The notes under the pieces: model-generated
Seen by the model: the letters and a program-made list of their open reading frames with translations, nothing else
The model's database searches: none
Told to the model about the DNA's origin: nothing
NCBI RefSeq assembly: GCF_937920395.1
Contig: NZ_CALEVF010000243.1
Coordinates: forward strand, 1-39,693
From: an uncultured Clostridium sp.
Lineage (GTDB): Bacteria > Bacillota > Clostridia > Clostridiales > Clostridiaceae
Direction of reading: 5' to 3'
DNA length: 39,693 nucleotides
Shown: positions 14,339 to 22,895 of the stretch, piece by piece
How the letters are laid out: each line of letters starts with the position of its first letter
Numbering within the stretch: the first letter of the stretch is position 1
Translations under genes and position numbers: made by a program

Positions 14339-16507
14339 CTATTTCAAATTAAGTTTTGCAAAGGCCTCAGCCATAGCAGAATTCCCAGAATTGACAGGTT
14401 CTTCTTTCTTATTCTGCTGATTTAAGAATCTGCTAACATCCTTTTTATTTAATGCACTTTTCTCTGATTCTCGACGTTTGTTAAAAGCTGATAGTTTTTC
14501 TCTATATCCGCAACCACAAACAAATATCTTATTGTCTCCATCGCCTCTAATTTCCATTTTCTTATGACAAGTAGGACAACGTGCATTGGACATTTGTGAA
14601 ACTCCCTTACGATATCCACAGTCTCTATCAGGACAAACTAGCATTTTGCCTCTTTTACCGCTAACCTCAAGAAGATTCTTGCCACAGTCAGGGCATTTCA
14701 CCCTTGTTGCGTTATCATGCTTATATGCTTCTGTAGAGGCCACAACGTTACCTACAAGTTTTGATGCATATCCTCTCATCTCTTTTACAAAATCCATGGA
14801 ATTAGCTTTTCCTTTACCAATAAGTTGTAGTTGTTTTTCCCACTTAGCGGTAAGCTCTGGTGATTTTAAATCCTTCGGAACTAAACCTATTAACTGTATT
14901 CCTTTTGAAGTTGGGTGAATATCTTTACCCTTTCTCTCCATATAAAAAGTGTTAAATAGTTTTTCAATTACATCTGCCCTTGTTGCCGGGGTCCCAAGTC
15001 CTGATGTATTATCTAACGCTTCTCTTAAACTATCATCCTCTATATTCTTACCTGGATGCTCCATAGCTGTAAGTAGCGTAGCTTCATTATATCTAGCAGG
15101 TGGCTTAGTTTTCTCATTAACAGACCTAACTGAAGTAAGTTTGACTTCTTCCCCCTTCTTTATTGGTGGAAGTGACTGATCTTTTTCATCTCCATTACCC
15201 GAGCTACTTATTTCTTTCCATCCCTTTGATTTAACTATTTTACCTTTTGCAGAAAAGCTTTCACCCTTAACATTTATAACTAGAGTGGTTTGCTCATACT
15301 CAAAAGGTTGGCTGAGAACTTCTAAGAACCTTTTTACAACAAGATCATATATATTTTTCTCTTCTCTGTTTAAACTCGATAAATCTACATGCTGCTCTGT
15401 AGGAATTATAGCATGATGGTCTGATACCTTGCTATTATCCACTAGTCTACTTGTAGTATGTATTCTACCTTTTATTATACTTCTTGCAGCTTTCTCATAT
15501 GGTCCTATGGCTATGCTCTTTAATCTATCAATAAGTGTAGGTACTATATCAGTTGTAATATGCCTTGAATCTGTTCTTGGATAAGATAATATCTTATGAT
15601 TTTCATATAATCTCTGCATCTGATTAAGAGTTTGTTTTGCAGAATATCCAAATTTTCTATTTGCATCTCTTTGAAGCTCAGTTAAATCATATGCAAGTGG
15701 TGGAAGCTCCTTTTTAGATGATTTATTTAATTCAACTACTGTTCCCATTTGATTGTTTACTTTAGCAGCGACATCTTCTGCCTTTTTCTTATCAAATGTA
15801 CGTGAGTCTCCATTTTTACTTGACCAATGAACTGTAAAGTCATTTACCTTTCCGTTTACTGTCCAGTAATCCTTTGGAATAAATTTCTTTATTTCATTTT
15901 CTCTTTCAACAATAAGAGCTAATGTAGGTGTTTGAACTCTTCCTGCTGATAATTGCGCATTATATTTACAAGTTAAAGCTCTTGTAACATTTAGTCCAAT
16001 AAGCCAATCTGCTTGAGCTCTTGATTGCGCTGCCCAAAATAAGTTCTCATAATCTTTTCCTGGTTTAAGGTTATTAAATCCATCTCTTATAGCTTTTTCT
16101 GTTTGAGAAGATATCCAAAGCCTCTTTATAGTCTTTCTAAATCCTGCCTTCTGAATAATCCAACGCGCTACAAGTTCTCCTTCACGCCCAGAATCTGTAG
16201 CAATGACAAGTTCATCTACATCCGGTCTTTTAAGTAGTCCGTGTACAATTTTATATTGCTTTGATGTTTCCTTAATAACCACCAGTTTTAGGTCCTTTGG
16301 TAGCATAGGAAGATCTTCTATTCTCCAACTTTTATATTTTTCATCATATGCCTCTGGATCTGCAAGCGTAACAAGATGTCCTAGTGCCCATGTTACAATA
16401 TATTTTGATCCCATTAAATATCCATTCCCACCTTGAGTACAATTTAAAAACTTTGCAAGTTCTTTACCAACTGATGGTTTTTCCGCTAAGACTAATGTCT
16501 TTCCCAT
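14339..16507 (-). CDS. topB: DNA topoisomerase III (type IA)
   Basis: A 722-residue type IA topoisomerase that passes single strands to resolve recombination and replication intermediates. The Toprim domain has AEKPSVGKEL (Glu9) and ATDSGREGELVARW (about 103-116); the catalytic tyrosine is Tyr309 in SYPRTDSRH; SAGRVQTPTLALI at 188-200 is also typical. The C-terminus (about 615-675) carries two zinc-type modules, CPDCGKNLLEVSGKRGKMLVC and CPTCHKKM followed by CGCG. Full length for Bacillus-type TopB. Ribosome site GAGAGGAAG. The plus-strand exonuclease is divergent. Confidence 0.96.
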   Translation of the reverse strand: MGKTLVLAEKPSVGKELAKFLNCTQGGNGYLMGSKYIVTWALGHLVTLADPEAYDEKYKSWRIEDLPMLPKDLKLVVIKETSKQYKIVHGLLKRPDVDELVIATDSGREGELVARWIIQKAGFRKTIKRLWISSQTEKAIRDGFNNLKPGKDYENLFWAAQSRAQADWLIGLNVTRALTCKYNAQLSAGRVQTPTLALIVERENEIKKFIPKDYWTVNGKVNDFTVHWSSKNGDSRTFDKKKAEDVAAKVNNQMGTVVELNKSSKKELPPLAYDLTELQRDANRKFGYSAKQTLNQMQRLYENHKILSYPRTDSRHITTDIVPTLIDRLKSIAIGPYEKAARSIIKGRIHTTSRLVDNSKVSDHHAIIPTEQHVDLSSLNREEKNIYDLVVKRFLEVLSQPFEYEQTTLVINVKGESFSAKGKIVKSKGWKEISSSGNGDEKDQSLPPIKKGEEVKLTSVRSVNEKTKPPARYNEATLLTAMEHPGKNIEDDSLREALDNTSGLGTPATRADVIEKLFNTFYMERKGKDIHPTSKGIQLIGLVPKDLKSPELTAKWEKQLQLIGKGKANSMDFVKEMRGYASKLVGNVVASTEAYKHDNATRVKCPDCGKNLLEVSGKRGKMLVCPDRDCGYRKGVSQMSNARCPTCHKKMEIRGDGDNKIFVCGCGYREKLSAFNKRRESEKSALNKKDVSRFLNQQNKKEEPVNSGNSAMAEAFAKLNLK

Positions 16508-16655
16508 ATATAAAACTTCCTCTCATATTTCAAATAATTTAGTAATTCTCCTAGGATTAGTTGTTGCCTCTATATTTATTATAAACTACTTTATACATAA
16601 TGTTCAATTGTTTGTGGTGGAGCAATAACTACCAAGGTGTTTTTTATTCCCATAA

Positions 16656-16677
16656 ATGATATAATATTTAATATCAT
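16656..16677. promoter_or_regulatory. palindrome in topB/exonuclease intergenic region
   Basis: ATGATAT and ATATCAT are separated by eight bases between the divergent topB and exonuclease genes. It could be an operator, but AT-rich sequence gives such repeats by chance. Confidence 0.25.
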
Positions 16678-16734
16678 AATATCCACTATTAAAGACTATA
16701 ATATATATTATTAAATAAGTTTAGAGGTAATTGA

Positions 16735-17514
16735 ATGAATTATATTGTATTTGATTTAGAATTTAACCAAGGCTACAATTTTGCAAAAGGAACTAAATGT
16801 TTAATTAATCCTAAGTGTCCCTTTGAAATAATCCAAATAGGCGCTATAAAACTAAATGACCATTTTGAGACTATTGGAACTCTTGATGTAATAGTAAAAC
16901 CAGAAATTTATACTACACTCAATCCCTTTGTAAAAGAACTTACCGGGATAACAATGGAGGAACTTAATAAAGGCATATCTTTTAAAAAAATGTATAAAGA
17001 TTTTTTAAATTTTATTAAAGCTGATAGAAGTGTATTATGCGTATGGGGAATTGCTGATATAAAGGAATTAATTCGTAATATAGAATATTATGAATTGGAC
17101 ACTTTAAGTGCACCAATAGAATATATCGATATTCAATCCCATGCATCTACTGCTCTTGATTGCAAAAAAGGAATTAACATTGGGCTAGGTAATGCAGCTA
17201 AACTGCTTAGTGTACCTATAGAAAGTCAATTTCATGATGCTTTTAATGATGCTTTCTATACTACTGAAGTTTTCAAAAAAATCTATAACAGTAAAATTGA
17301 ACCCAACATATACGTTCCTAAAGTTAAAAGATTAAACCGATTAGGTGTCCAAAATTATAAAATTGACCTTCATAGTTTAACTAATCAATTTGAAAAAATG
17401 TTCAAGAGAGAAATGAGTATAGATGAAAAATCTATTATTAAATTATCTTATATTATGGGTAAAACAAATCAATTTCAAATTAAAATTGACACAAAAATAA
17501 AGCAAAAAAAATAA
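16735..17514 (+). CDS. DEDDh 3'-5' exonuclease (KapD-like)
   Basis: A 259-residue protein with an N-terminal exonuclease domain of the DnaQ fold. ExoI motif is VFDLEFN (Asp7, Glu9); the region WGIADIKELIRN supplies the second aspartate; HDAFNDAF near 163-170 supplies the histidine and final aspartate. This is the metal-binding set of DEDDh exonucleases that trim single-stranded DNA or RNA from 3' ends. The last 80 residues, basic and rich in Lys and Ile, match nothing I know. GAGGTAATTG precedes the ATG. It is a single-gene transcript with a strong terminator. Confidence 0.88.
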   Translation: MNYIVFDLEFNQGYNFAKGTKCLINPKCPFEIIQIGAIKLNDHFETIGTLDVIVKPEIYTTLNPFVKELTGITMEELNKGISFKKMYKDFLNFIKADRSVLCVWGIADIKELIRNIEYYELDTLSAPIEYIDIQSHASTALDCKKGINIGLGNAAKLLSVPIESQFHDAFNDAFYTTEVFKKIYNSKIEPNIYVPKVKRLNRLGVQNYKIDLHSLTNQFEKMFKREMSIDEKSIIKLSYIMGKTNQFQIKIDTKIKQKK

Positions 17515-17547
17515 AATCAGTATAGAATTATTTTCTATACTGATTTT
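17513..17547. terminator. bidirectional terminator
   Basis: AAAATCAGTATAGAA pairs with TTCTATACTGATTTT over a short loop, flanked by A and T runs. It lies between convergent genes. Confidence 0.88.
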
Positions 17548-17556
17548 TTATAATTA

Positions 17557-18288
17557 TTAGTTTTCTGTTTCTTCACTTACTTCATTTTCCACATTAGGAT
17601 TTTTATTTTCTAAATTAGCTTTTCTATTATCCAATGTATTGAGATTTATAGGATGAGTAATCATGTCTTCTGTTGTACTCATTATAAATCTGTTTAAATA
17701 TATTTTTCCCTCTGGAGTGTTTGCTACAGCATAAGGCTCTGTATCTTTTTTAAATAGAACCCATGTATAACCATTGTTAATTACTCTATTTAAATCTTCT
17801 TTATCAATTATTGTTCTTGCTTTCTCTTTACCGTATCTGTCTCTTAATATTACAGCAACAGACTCTTCATCTATTCCTTCATAACTATTCATTGTGTTTT
17901 GATCATATACCTCTAAGTTGGATTTTCTATTGTCTAGAGTATCCCCATTAATATGTCTTACAGGTGCTTTTGGATGAACATTTAATATAAATGATTGCAA
18001 ACTTTGCTTTCTTCTATATTTCTTTTCTTCGATATAATAACTACCTAGATTTTGTGCTAAGAAATTATTAAAATCTTTATTCCATTCTGCAAACCAACGA
18101 CCTTTTTCTAATACCCTTTGTAAATCTTCAGTATCTATTTTACAATCAATGGTAGTACCATCTTTTTTAAGTATTTTTAAAAATGTAATATCTGCTAATG
18201 TCTGGAATTTGTTTAATTTAACTTCAACTTTAGGAGTTTCTTTCTTATTTTCAACTTTAACGGTTTCTTTTTTAATTTCGTTTTTTAT
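17557..18288 (-). CDS. tandem HNH-like protein with apparent ATA start
   Basis: The open frame covers 243 residues and has no ATG, GTG or TTG until a TTG at codon 97, although the first 96 codons look fully coding. The first codon well placed for translation is ATA at 18286-18288, seven bases after AGAGGTG. Two homologous modules follow: about 34-128, with DTEDLQRVLEKGRWFAEW and RHINGDTLDNRKSNLEV; and about 144-231, with DKEDLNRVINNGYTWVLFK and THPINLNTLDNRKANLEN. The H-x-N-x-N-x-x-DNR-x-x-NL pattern is that of HNH_3 homing-type nucleases, which bind and cut DNA. Either ATA is used, or ATG was mutated and only a shortened product from 18000 is made. Confidence 0.65.
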   Translation of the reverse strand: MKNEIKKETVKVENKKETPKVEVKLNKFQTLADITFLKILKKDGTTIDCKIDTEDLQRVLEKGRWFAEWNKDFNNFLAQNLGSYYIEEKKYRRKQSLQSFILNVHPKAPVRHINGDTLDNRKSNLEVYDQNTMNSYEGIDEESVAVILRDRYGKEKARTIIDKEDLNRVINNGYTWVLFKKDTEPYAVANTPEGKIYLNRFIMSTTEDMITHPINLNTLDNRKANLENKNPNVENEVSEETEN

Positions 18289-18630
18289 GATAGGACACCT
18301 CTTTCTTCTATTTAGGCATCATCAAAAAATAACCAGTCAGCATACTAGCCTATTTTTTTAATATGCCTTGTAAGGGCTTTAAAATCATATATAATTTTAA
18401 TATTTCCCTAATTTTTTTAATAACAACTCAATTTTCCTTAGGACACACATGTTTATTTTACTACATTATTTTAATTATACCACATTTCCCGGCTAAATTG
18501 GCATATTTCTAATAATATTATTTTTTATTTTAAAATAATATTAAATATTTTGTTATAATTTTCTTTATAATAAATATTTTTTTACCTTTTAGGTTAAACT
18601 TCTTAATATATAAATTAAGGAGGAGATACC
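18289..18630. other. gene-free stretch between divergent genes
   Basis: It must hold the promoters of the HNH-like gene (minus) and the DUF1540 gene (plus). The minus-strand leader has weakly complementary stretches such as GCATA/TATGC near 18335-18370 but no riboswitch I recognise. The rest is AT-rich. Confidence 0.5.
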
Positions 18631-18951
18631 ATGCCAAAAATCAATTGTAGTGTTTCAAATTGCTCTCATAATGATGAAAACACATGTTATGCTAATATAA
18701 TAAATGTCGGAGGTAAAAGTGCTAGAAAAGATTCCGATACTTGTTGTTCTACTTTTTTAGATTGTATTGCCTATAGCGATCTTACCAATATAGTAAATGA
18801 TAAGAAGAATGAATGTGATGTAATTTCTTGTAATGTTGGTACTTGCACCTATAACTCTAACGAACTGTGTAGCGCGAAATCCATAGATGTTAATGGTGAA
18901 AACGTTAATCTCTACTCAGAAACTGACTGTTTAACTTTTAAAGCTAAATAA
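18631..18951 (+). CDS. double DUF1540 protein
   Basis: A 106-residue cysteine-rich protein with two DUF1540 modules. Module 1 (about 3-47) begins INCSVSNCSHNDENTCYA and ends SDTCCSTFLD; module 2 (about 62-104) begins CDVISCNVGTCTYNSNELCSA and ends ETDCLTF. The spaced cysteines are suited to metal binding. The family is common in spore-forming Firmicutes and of unknown function. AAGGAGG lies eight bases before the ATG. Single-gene transcript ending in the shared terminator. Confidence 0.9.
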   Translation: MPKINCSVSNCSHNDENTCYANIINVGGKSARKDSDTCCSTFLDCIAYSDLTNIVNDKKNECDVISCNVGTCTYNSNELCSAKSIDVNGENVNLYSETDCLTFKAK

Positions 18952-18973
18952 TTATACAACTTTAATAAGAAAT

Positions 18974-19007
18974 AAGGATATCTTAGTACTCAATATAAGG
19001 TATCCTT
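18974..19007. terminator. bidirectional terminator
   Basis: AAGGATATCTTA pairs with TAAGGTATCCTT (one mismatch) over a ten-base loop, between the convergent DUF1540 and rluF genes; the right arm ends at the base before the rluF stop codon. Confidence 0.75.
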
Positions 19008-19688
19008 TTAACTATTTCTTAATCCTATTACCTCACCTATGGTTAGTTTACGCCACATGCCACTCTCTATCCCATCAACTTTTATATCAACAATTCGAAT
19101 GCGCTCTAGTCTTACAACTGTATATCCAAAAGTTTTACTCATTCTACGAATTTGTTTATTTAACCCTTGTGTTAGAATAATTTCAAATGTATTCTCTGAT
19201 ATTCTACTAACTTTACAAGGCCTTGTGTTAACACCACAAATTTGAACTCCTTTTGACATGCCTTCAATAAAATTATTATCATACGGCTTATTTATAGTTA
19301 CTATATATTCTTTCTCGTGTTCATTTTTAGATTCTAAAATATTATTTGCAAGTTCGCCATCGTTAGTCATAAGTATCAACCCCTGGGATGCCTTGTCTAA
19401 CCTGCCAACTGGGAATATGTATTCTGGATAATTCATGAAGTCAATTATATTACTAGCTACTGTTTTTTCTGCAGTGCATGTAATTCCAACAGGTTTGTTA
19501 AGTGCGATATAAATTTTTTCCTTTTTTATTATATTTTTATTATCAACAAGAATATTATCCTTTTCCTCTACCCACTGACCCTTCATACAAAGTAGTCCAT
19601 TTACAATTATTCTATTTTCCTCAATAAGTTTATTAGCTCCAGTTCTTGAGCAAATCCCATAATTACTAAGAAGTTTATTTATTCTCAT
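19008..19688 (-). CDS. rluF: 23S rRNA pseudouridine synthase RluF
   Basis: A 226-residue RsuA/RluB-family pseudouridine synthase, most like RluF, which modifies U2604 (and U2605) of 23S rRNA. An S4 RNA-binding domain (about 1-45: INKLLSNYGICSRTGANKLI) is followed by the catalytic domain with LNKPVGITCTAEKTVASNII and FPVGRLDKASQGLILMTNDG, where Asp of GRLDK is the nucleophile; QGLNKQIRRMSKTFGY is the third signature. ATG at 19688 is preferred to one 21 bases upstream because the family starts just before the S4 domain and AAGAG lies before it. Transcribed alone. Confidence 0.9.
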   Translation of the reverse strand: MRINKLLSNYGICSRTGANKLIEENRIIVNGLLCMKGQWVEEKDNILVDNKNIIKKEKIYIALNKPVGITCTAEKTVASNIIDFMNYPEYIFPVGRLDKASQGLILMTNDGELANNILESKNEHEKEYIVTINKPYDNNFIEGMSKGVQICGVNTRPCKVSRISENTFEIILTQGLNKQIRRMSKTFGYTVVRLERIRIVDIKVDGIESGMWRKLTIGEVIGLRNS

Positions 19689-19826
19689 AATAACTCTTTT
19701 TCCTTTCATTATAAAATATAGATATATGTTTACATTTATCTATATATCTATATATGTCTACAAATATATATAAACATTTTAAGTTTATTTATAAAATAAG
19801 TATACATCATAATAACATATCGTCTT

Positions 19827-19864
19827 AAAAAAAATGACCCATAAGCAATCTGCTCATGAGTTAT
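19827..19864 (-). terminator. terminator of citrate operon
   Basis: On the minus strand, TAACTCATGAGCA pairs with TGCTTATGGGTCA around a three-base turn and is followed by TTTTTTTT. It lies about 27 bases past the icd stop. Confidence 0.88.
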
Positions 19865-19890
19865 TACTAATATGTCAAAATTTACAACCA

Positions 19891-20904
19891 TTAATTAGTT
19901 TGTTCTAGCATTTTATCAATTACAACTTGTGTAAACTCGATTGTTCCAGTTTTACCACCTAAATCGCAAGTTAAATGTTTTCCTTCTTTAAGAACAGCAA
20001 CTACCGCTTGTTCTATTTTATTTGCAGCCTTAACTTCTCCTATATGTCTTAGCATCATTACTGATGATAGAATACAAGCAGTTGGGTTAGCTATGTTCTG
20101 CCCTGCTATATCTGGAGCTGATCCATGAGCTGGTTCAAACACTGCACCGTCTTCACCAATGTTAGCTCCTGGTACTAGTCCTAGTCCACCAACTAAACCT
20201 GCTGCCATGTCAGAGAGTATATCTCCATATAGATTAGGCATAACAAGCACATCATATTTCTCTGGATTCATAACAAGTTTCATGCTCATGGCATCAACTA
20301 TAACATCTCCAAAGGCAATATCTTTATGTGTAGCTGCAACACTTCTTGCGCATCGTAAGAACAATCCATCAGAAAGTTTCATGATATTTGCTTTATGAAC
20401 AGCTATAACTTCTTTTCTATTTTGTTCTTTTGCTATTTTAAAAGCATATTCCACAATTCTATCGCTAGCTTTTTTACTTATTATCTTTATGCTCTCAGCA
20501 ATGTCGTCAGTAATCATATGTTCTATACCTGCATATAAATCCTCACTATTTTCTCTTACTATTATTAAATCAACATTTTCAAATCTTGAAGGAACCCCTT
20601 CAAATGTTCTTATAGGACGTATATTAGCATAAAGATTTAATTCTTGTCTTAATGTAACATTTACACTTTTAAATCCTTTTCCAACTGGTGTAGTTACAGG
20701 TCCTTTAAGTGCAACTTTATTCTTTTTAATGCTTTCTAAAACATAAGGAGGCATAGGAGTACCAAACTCTTCTATAACTTCTGCACCCATACGTACTATT
20801 TCCCAATTAATGCAGGCTCCACTTTTTTCTAATATCTTAACAGTAGCTGTGGTTACTTCTGGTCCAATTCCGTCTCCTGGTATAAGTGTAATATTATGTT
20901 TCAT
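19891..20904 (-). CDS. icd: NAD-dependent isocitrate dehydrogenase
   Basis: A 337-residue decarboxylating dehydrogenase of the isocitrate/isopropylmalate family. ITLIPGDGIGPEV opens the fold; SVNVTLRQELNLYANIRPIR, with the substrate-binding Ser and Arg residues, and RENSEDLYAGIEH are of isocitrate rather than isopropylmalate type; MPNLYGDILSDMAAGLVGGL carries metal-binding aspartates; EPAHGSAPDIAGQ binds NAD. It makes 2-oxoglutarate for glutamate. The ATG at 20904 starts four bases after the aconitase stop, with AGGTGCG inside the aconitase gene; an upstream frame extension overlapping it is less likely. Third gene of the operon. Confidence 0.93.
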   Translation of the reverse strand: MKHNITLIPGDGIGPEVTTATVKILEKSGACINWEIVRMGAEVIEEFGTPMPPYVLESIKKNKVALKGPVTTPVGKGFKSVNVTLRQELNLYANIRPIRTFEGVPSRFENVDLIIVRENSEDLYAGIEHMITDDIAESIKIISKKASDRIVEYAFKIAKEQNRKEVIAVHKANIMKLSDGLFLRCARSVAATHKDIAFGDVIVDAMSMKLVMNPEKYDVLVMPNLYGDILSDMAAGLVGGLGLVPGANIGEDGAVFEPAHGSAPDIAGQNIANPTACILSSVMMLRHIGEVKAANKIEQAVVAVLKEGKHLTCDLGGKTGTIEFTQVVIDKMLEQTN

Positions 20905-20908
20905 TATT

Positions 20909-22843
20909 CTACGCACCTACCTTTTTCTTGTTTTTCATAAGATTTATTAATCCACCGTGTATAAGCATTTCTTTTTCTCTTTGAGTTACTTCAGGAAGAG
21001 TTTCATACTCAGTTCCTTTTGTAATGTTTTTTACAATAACTGTATCTTTTTTTATTTGATTTGCAGCATCTTTAATTACTAATTCATCCATCATATCTAT
21101 ATTTTCATAATCCTTAGCGTCTTTAAATACCAATGGTATTATAGCGTTATTAATTAAATTAGCTTTATGAATTCTTGCAAAAGATTTTGTAAGAACAACC
21201 TTAACTCCTAAATACAGTGGTGCAAGTGCTGCATGTTCACGGCTTGATCCTTGACCATAGTTTGAGCCTGCAACTATTATTCCTCCATCATATTTTTTAG
21301 CCTTAGCTGGAAACTCTGCATCGCTAGGTGTTAAACAAAACTCTGCAAGATATGGAATGTTAGATCTAAATGGAAGTAATTTCGCATTAGATGGCATTAT
21401 ATCATCCGTTGTAATGTTATCGCAAAGTTTAGTTAAAACTTTACCTGTAACATTTTCATCTAATTCTTTTGCTTTAGGGAATGGCTTTATATTAGGTCCT
21501 CTTTTAACTTCTAAATCTGTTCCATCTTCTGCTGGTGTTATTATTAAATTATCATTAATCAAGAATTTTTCTGGCATAGGCACAACAACTGCTTCTCCAA
21601 GTTCTCTTGGATCTGTTATATACCCTTTAAGTGCTGATGCAACCGCAACTTCTGGGCTTACAATATAAACACTTGCAGAAACTGTCCCTGATCTGCCTTT
21701 AAAATTTCTATTAAAAGTTCTTAATGATACTGCATCAGTTGCAGGCGCTTGACCCATTCCTATACAAGGACCACATGCACTTTCAAGTATTCTAGCCCCA
21801 GCATCAATCATATCTCCAAGTGCACCGTTTTTAGACAGCATATTTAAAACTTGTTTTGAACCTGGTGCAATAGCAAGTGACATCTCTTCAGGTATTGTTT
21901 TACCTAAAAGTATTTTTGACACTTTCATCATATCAACATAAGATGAATTAGTGCAACTTCCTATTAACACTTGATCTACTTTTATATCTTTTAGTGAGGA
22001 TACTAAAACTACCTTATCTGGACTATGAGGACAGGCAGCAAGAGGTTCAATTTTACTTAAATCTATTTTAACTACCTCATCATATACTGCTCCATCATCC
22101 GCCTTAAGTTCTACATAATCTTTTTCTCTATCTTGCGCTTTTAAGAATGCATGAGTTACCTCATCACTAGGAAAGATTGAAGTTGTTGCTCCAAGCTCTG
22201 CACCCATATTTGTGATAGTTGCTCTATCTGGTACGCTTAAAGTTTTTAGTCCCTCTCCAGCATACTCAAATATTTTATTAACTCCACCTTTAACTGTTAA
22301 CCTTCTTAATAACTCTAAAATAATATCTTTAGCTGCAACCCAAGGATTAAGTTTTCCTGTTAACTCTACTTTTACAATTTTAGGCATTGTTATGTAATAT
22401 TCTCCACCGCCCATTGCAACAGCAACATCAAGACCACCTGCGCCTATAGCAATCATTCCTATTCCGCCACCAGTTGGAGTATGGCTATCAGACCCAAGTA
22501 AAGTTTGACCTGGCACACCAAATCTTTCTAAGTGTACTTGGTGACAAATACCATTCCCAGTTTTAGAAAAATATATGCCATGTTTTTTTGCTACATTTTG
22601 TATATATAAATGATCATCTGCATTTTCTGGACCAGTTTGCAAAATGTTATGATCTATATAGGCAACAGACTTTTTAGTTTGAACTTTATCAATTCCCATA
22701 GCTTCAAATTGAAGATATGCCATTGTACCAGTAGAATCTTGGGTTAAGGTTTGATCTATCTTAATTGCAATCTCACTATTAGTAATCATTTCTCCCTTAA
22801 CCAAATGGGCTTTAATTATTTTTTGCGCAGCAGTATATGCCAT
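20909..22843 (-). CDS. acn: aconitate hydratase (Aquifex/clostridial type)
   Basis: A 644-residue aconitase that isomerises citrate to isocitrate. The 4Fe-4S ligands are Cys297 in IGSCTNSS and Cys357/Cys360 in SACGPCIGMGQAP. GSDSHTPTGGGIGMIAIGAG near 117-136 is the active-site loop, and GSNYGQGSSREHAALAPLYLG in the swivel domain binds substrate. The length is that of the shorter Aquifex-type aconitases rather than the roughly 900-residue AcnA. GGAGGG lies before the ATG. Second gene of the operon: 52 bases after the synthase and four before icd. Confidence 0.95.
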   Translation of the reverse strand: MAYTAAQKIIKAHLVKGEMITNSEIAIKIDQTLTQDSTGTMAYLQFEAMGIDKVQTKKSVAYIDHNILQTGPENADDHLYIQNVAKKHGIYFSKTGNGICHQVHLERFGVPGQTLLGSDSHTPTGGGIGMIAIGAGGLDVAVAMGGGEYYITMPKIVKVELTGKLNPWVAAKDIILELLRRLTVKGGVNKIFEYAGEGLKTLSVPDRATITNMGAELGATTSIFPSDEVTHAFLKAQDREKDYVELKADDGAVYDEVVKIDLSKIEPLAACPHSPDKVVLVSSLKDIKVDQVLIGSCTNSSYVDMMKVSKILLGKTIPEEMSLAIAPGSKQVLNMLSKNGALGDMIDAGARILESACGPCIGMGQAPATDAVSLRTFNRNFKGRSGTVSASVYIVSPEVAVASALKGYITDPRELGEAVVVPMPEKFLINDNLIITPAEDGTDLEVKRGPNIKPFPKAKELDENVTGKVLTKLCDNITTDDIMPSNAKLLPFRSNIPYLAEFCLTPSDAEFPAKAKKYDGGIIVAGSNYGQGSSREHAALAPLYLGVKVVLTKSFARIHKANLINNAIIPLVFKDAKDYENIDMMDELVIKDAANQIKKDTVIVKNITKGTEYETLPEVTQREKEMLIHGGLINLMKNKKKVGA

Positions 22844-22895
22844 GTTATCCCTCCATTTTATATATATAAATTTGTTCTACAATATCTAACATATA

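Noticed and set aside
18301..18420. Riboswitch or T-box in the leader of the HNH-like gene
   Set aside because: Only weak pairing, no specifier or T-box sequence and no terminator before the gene.
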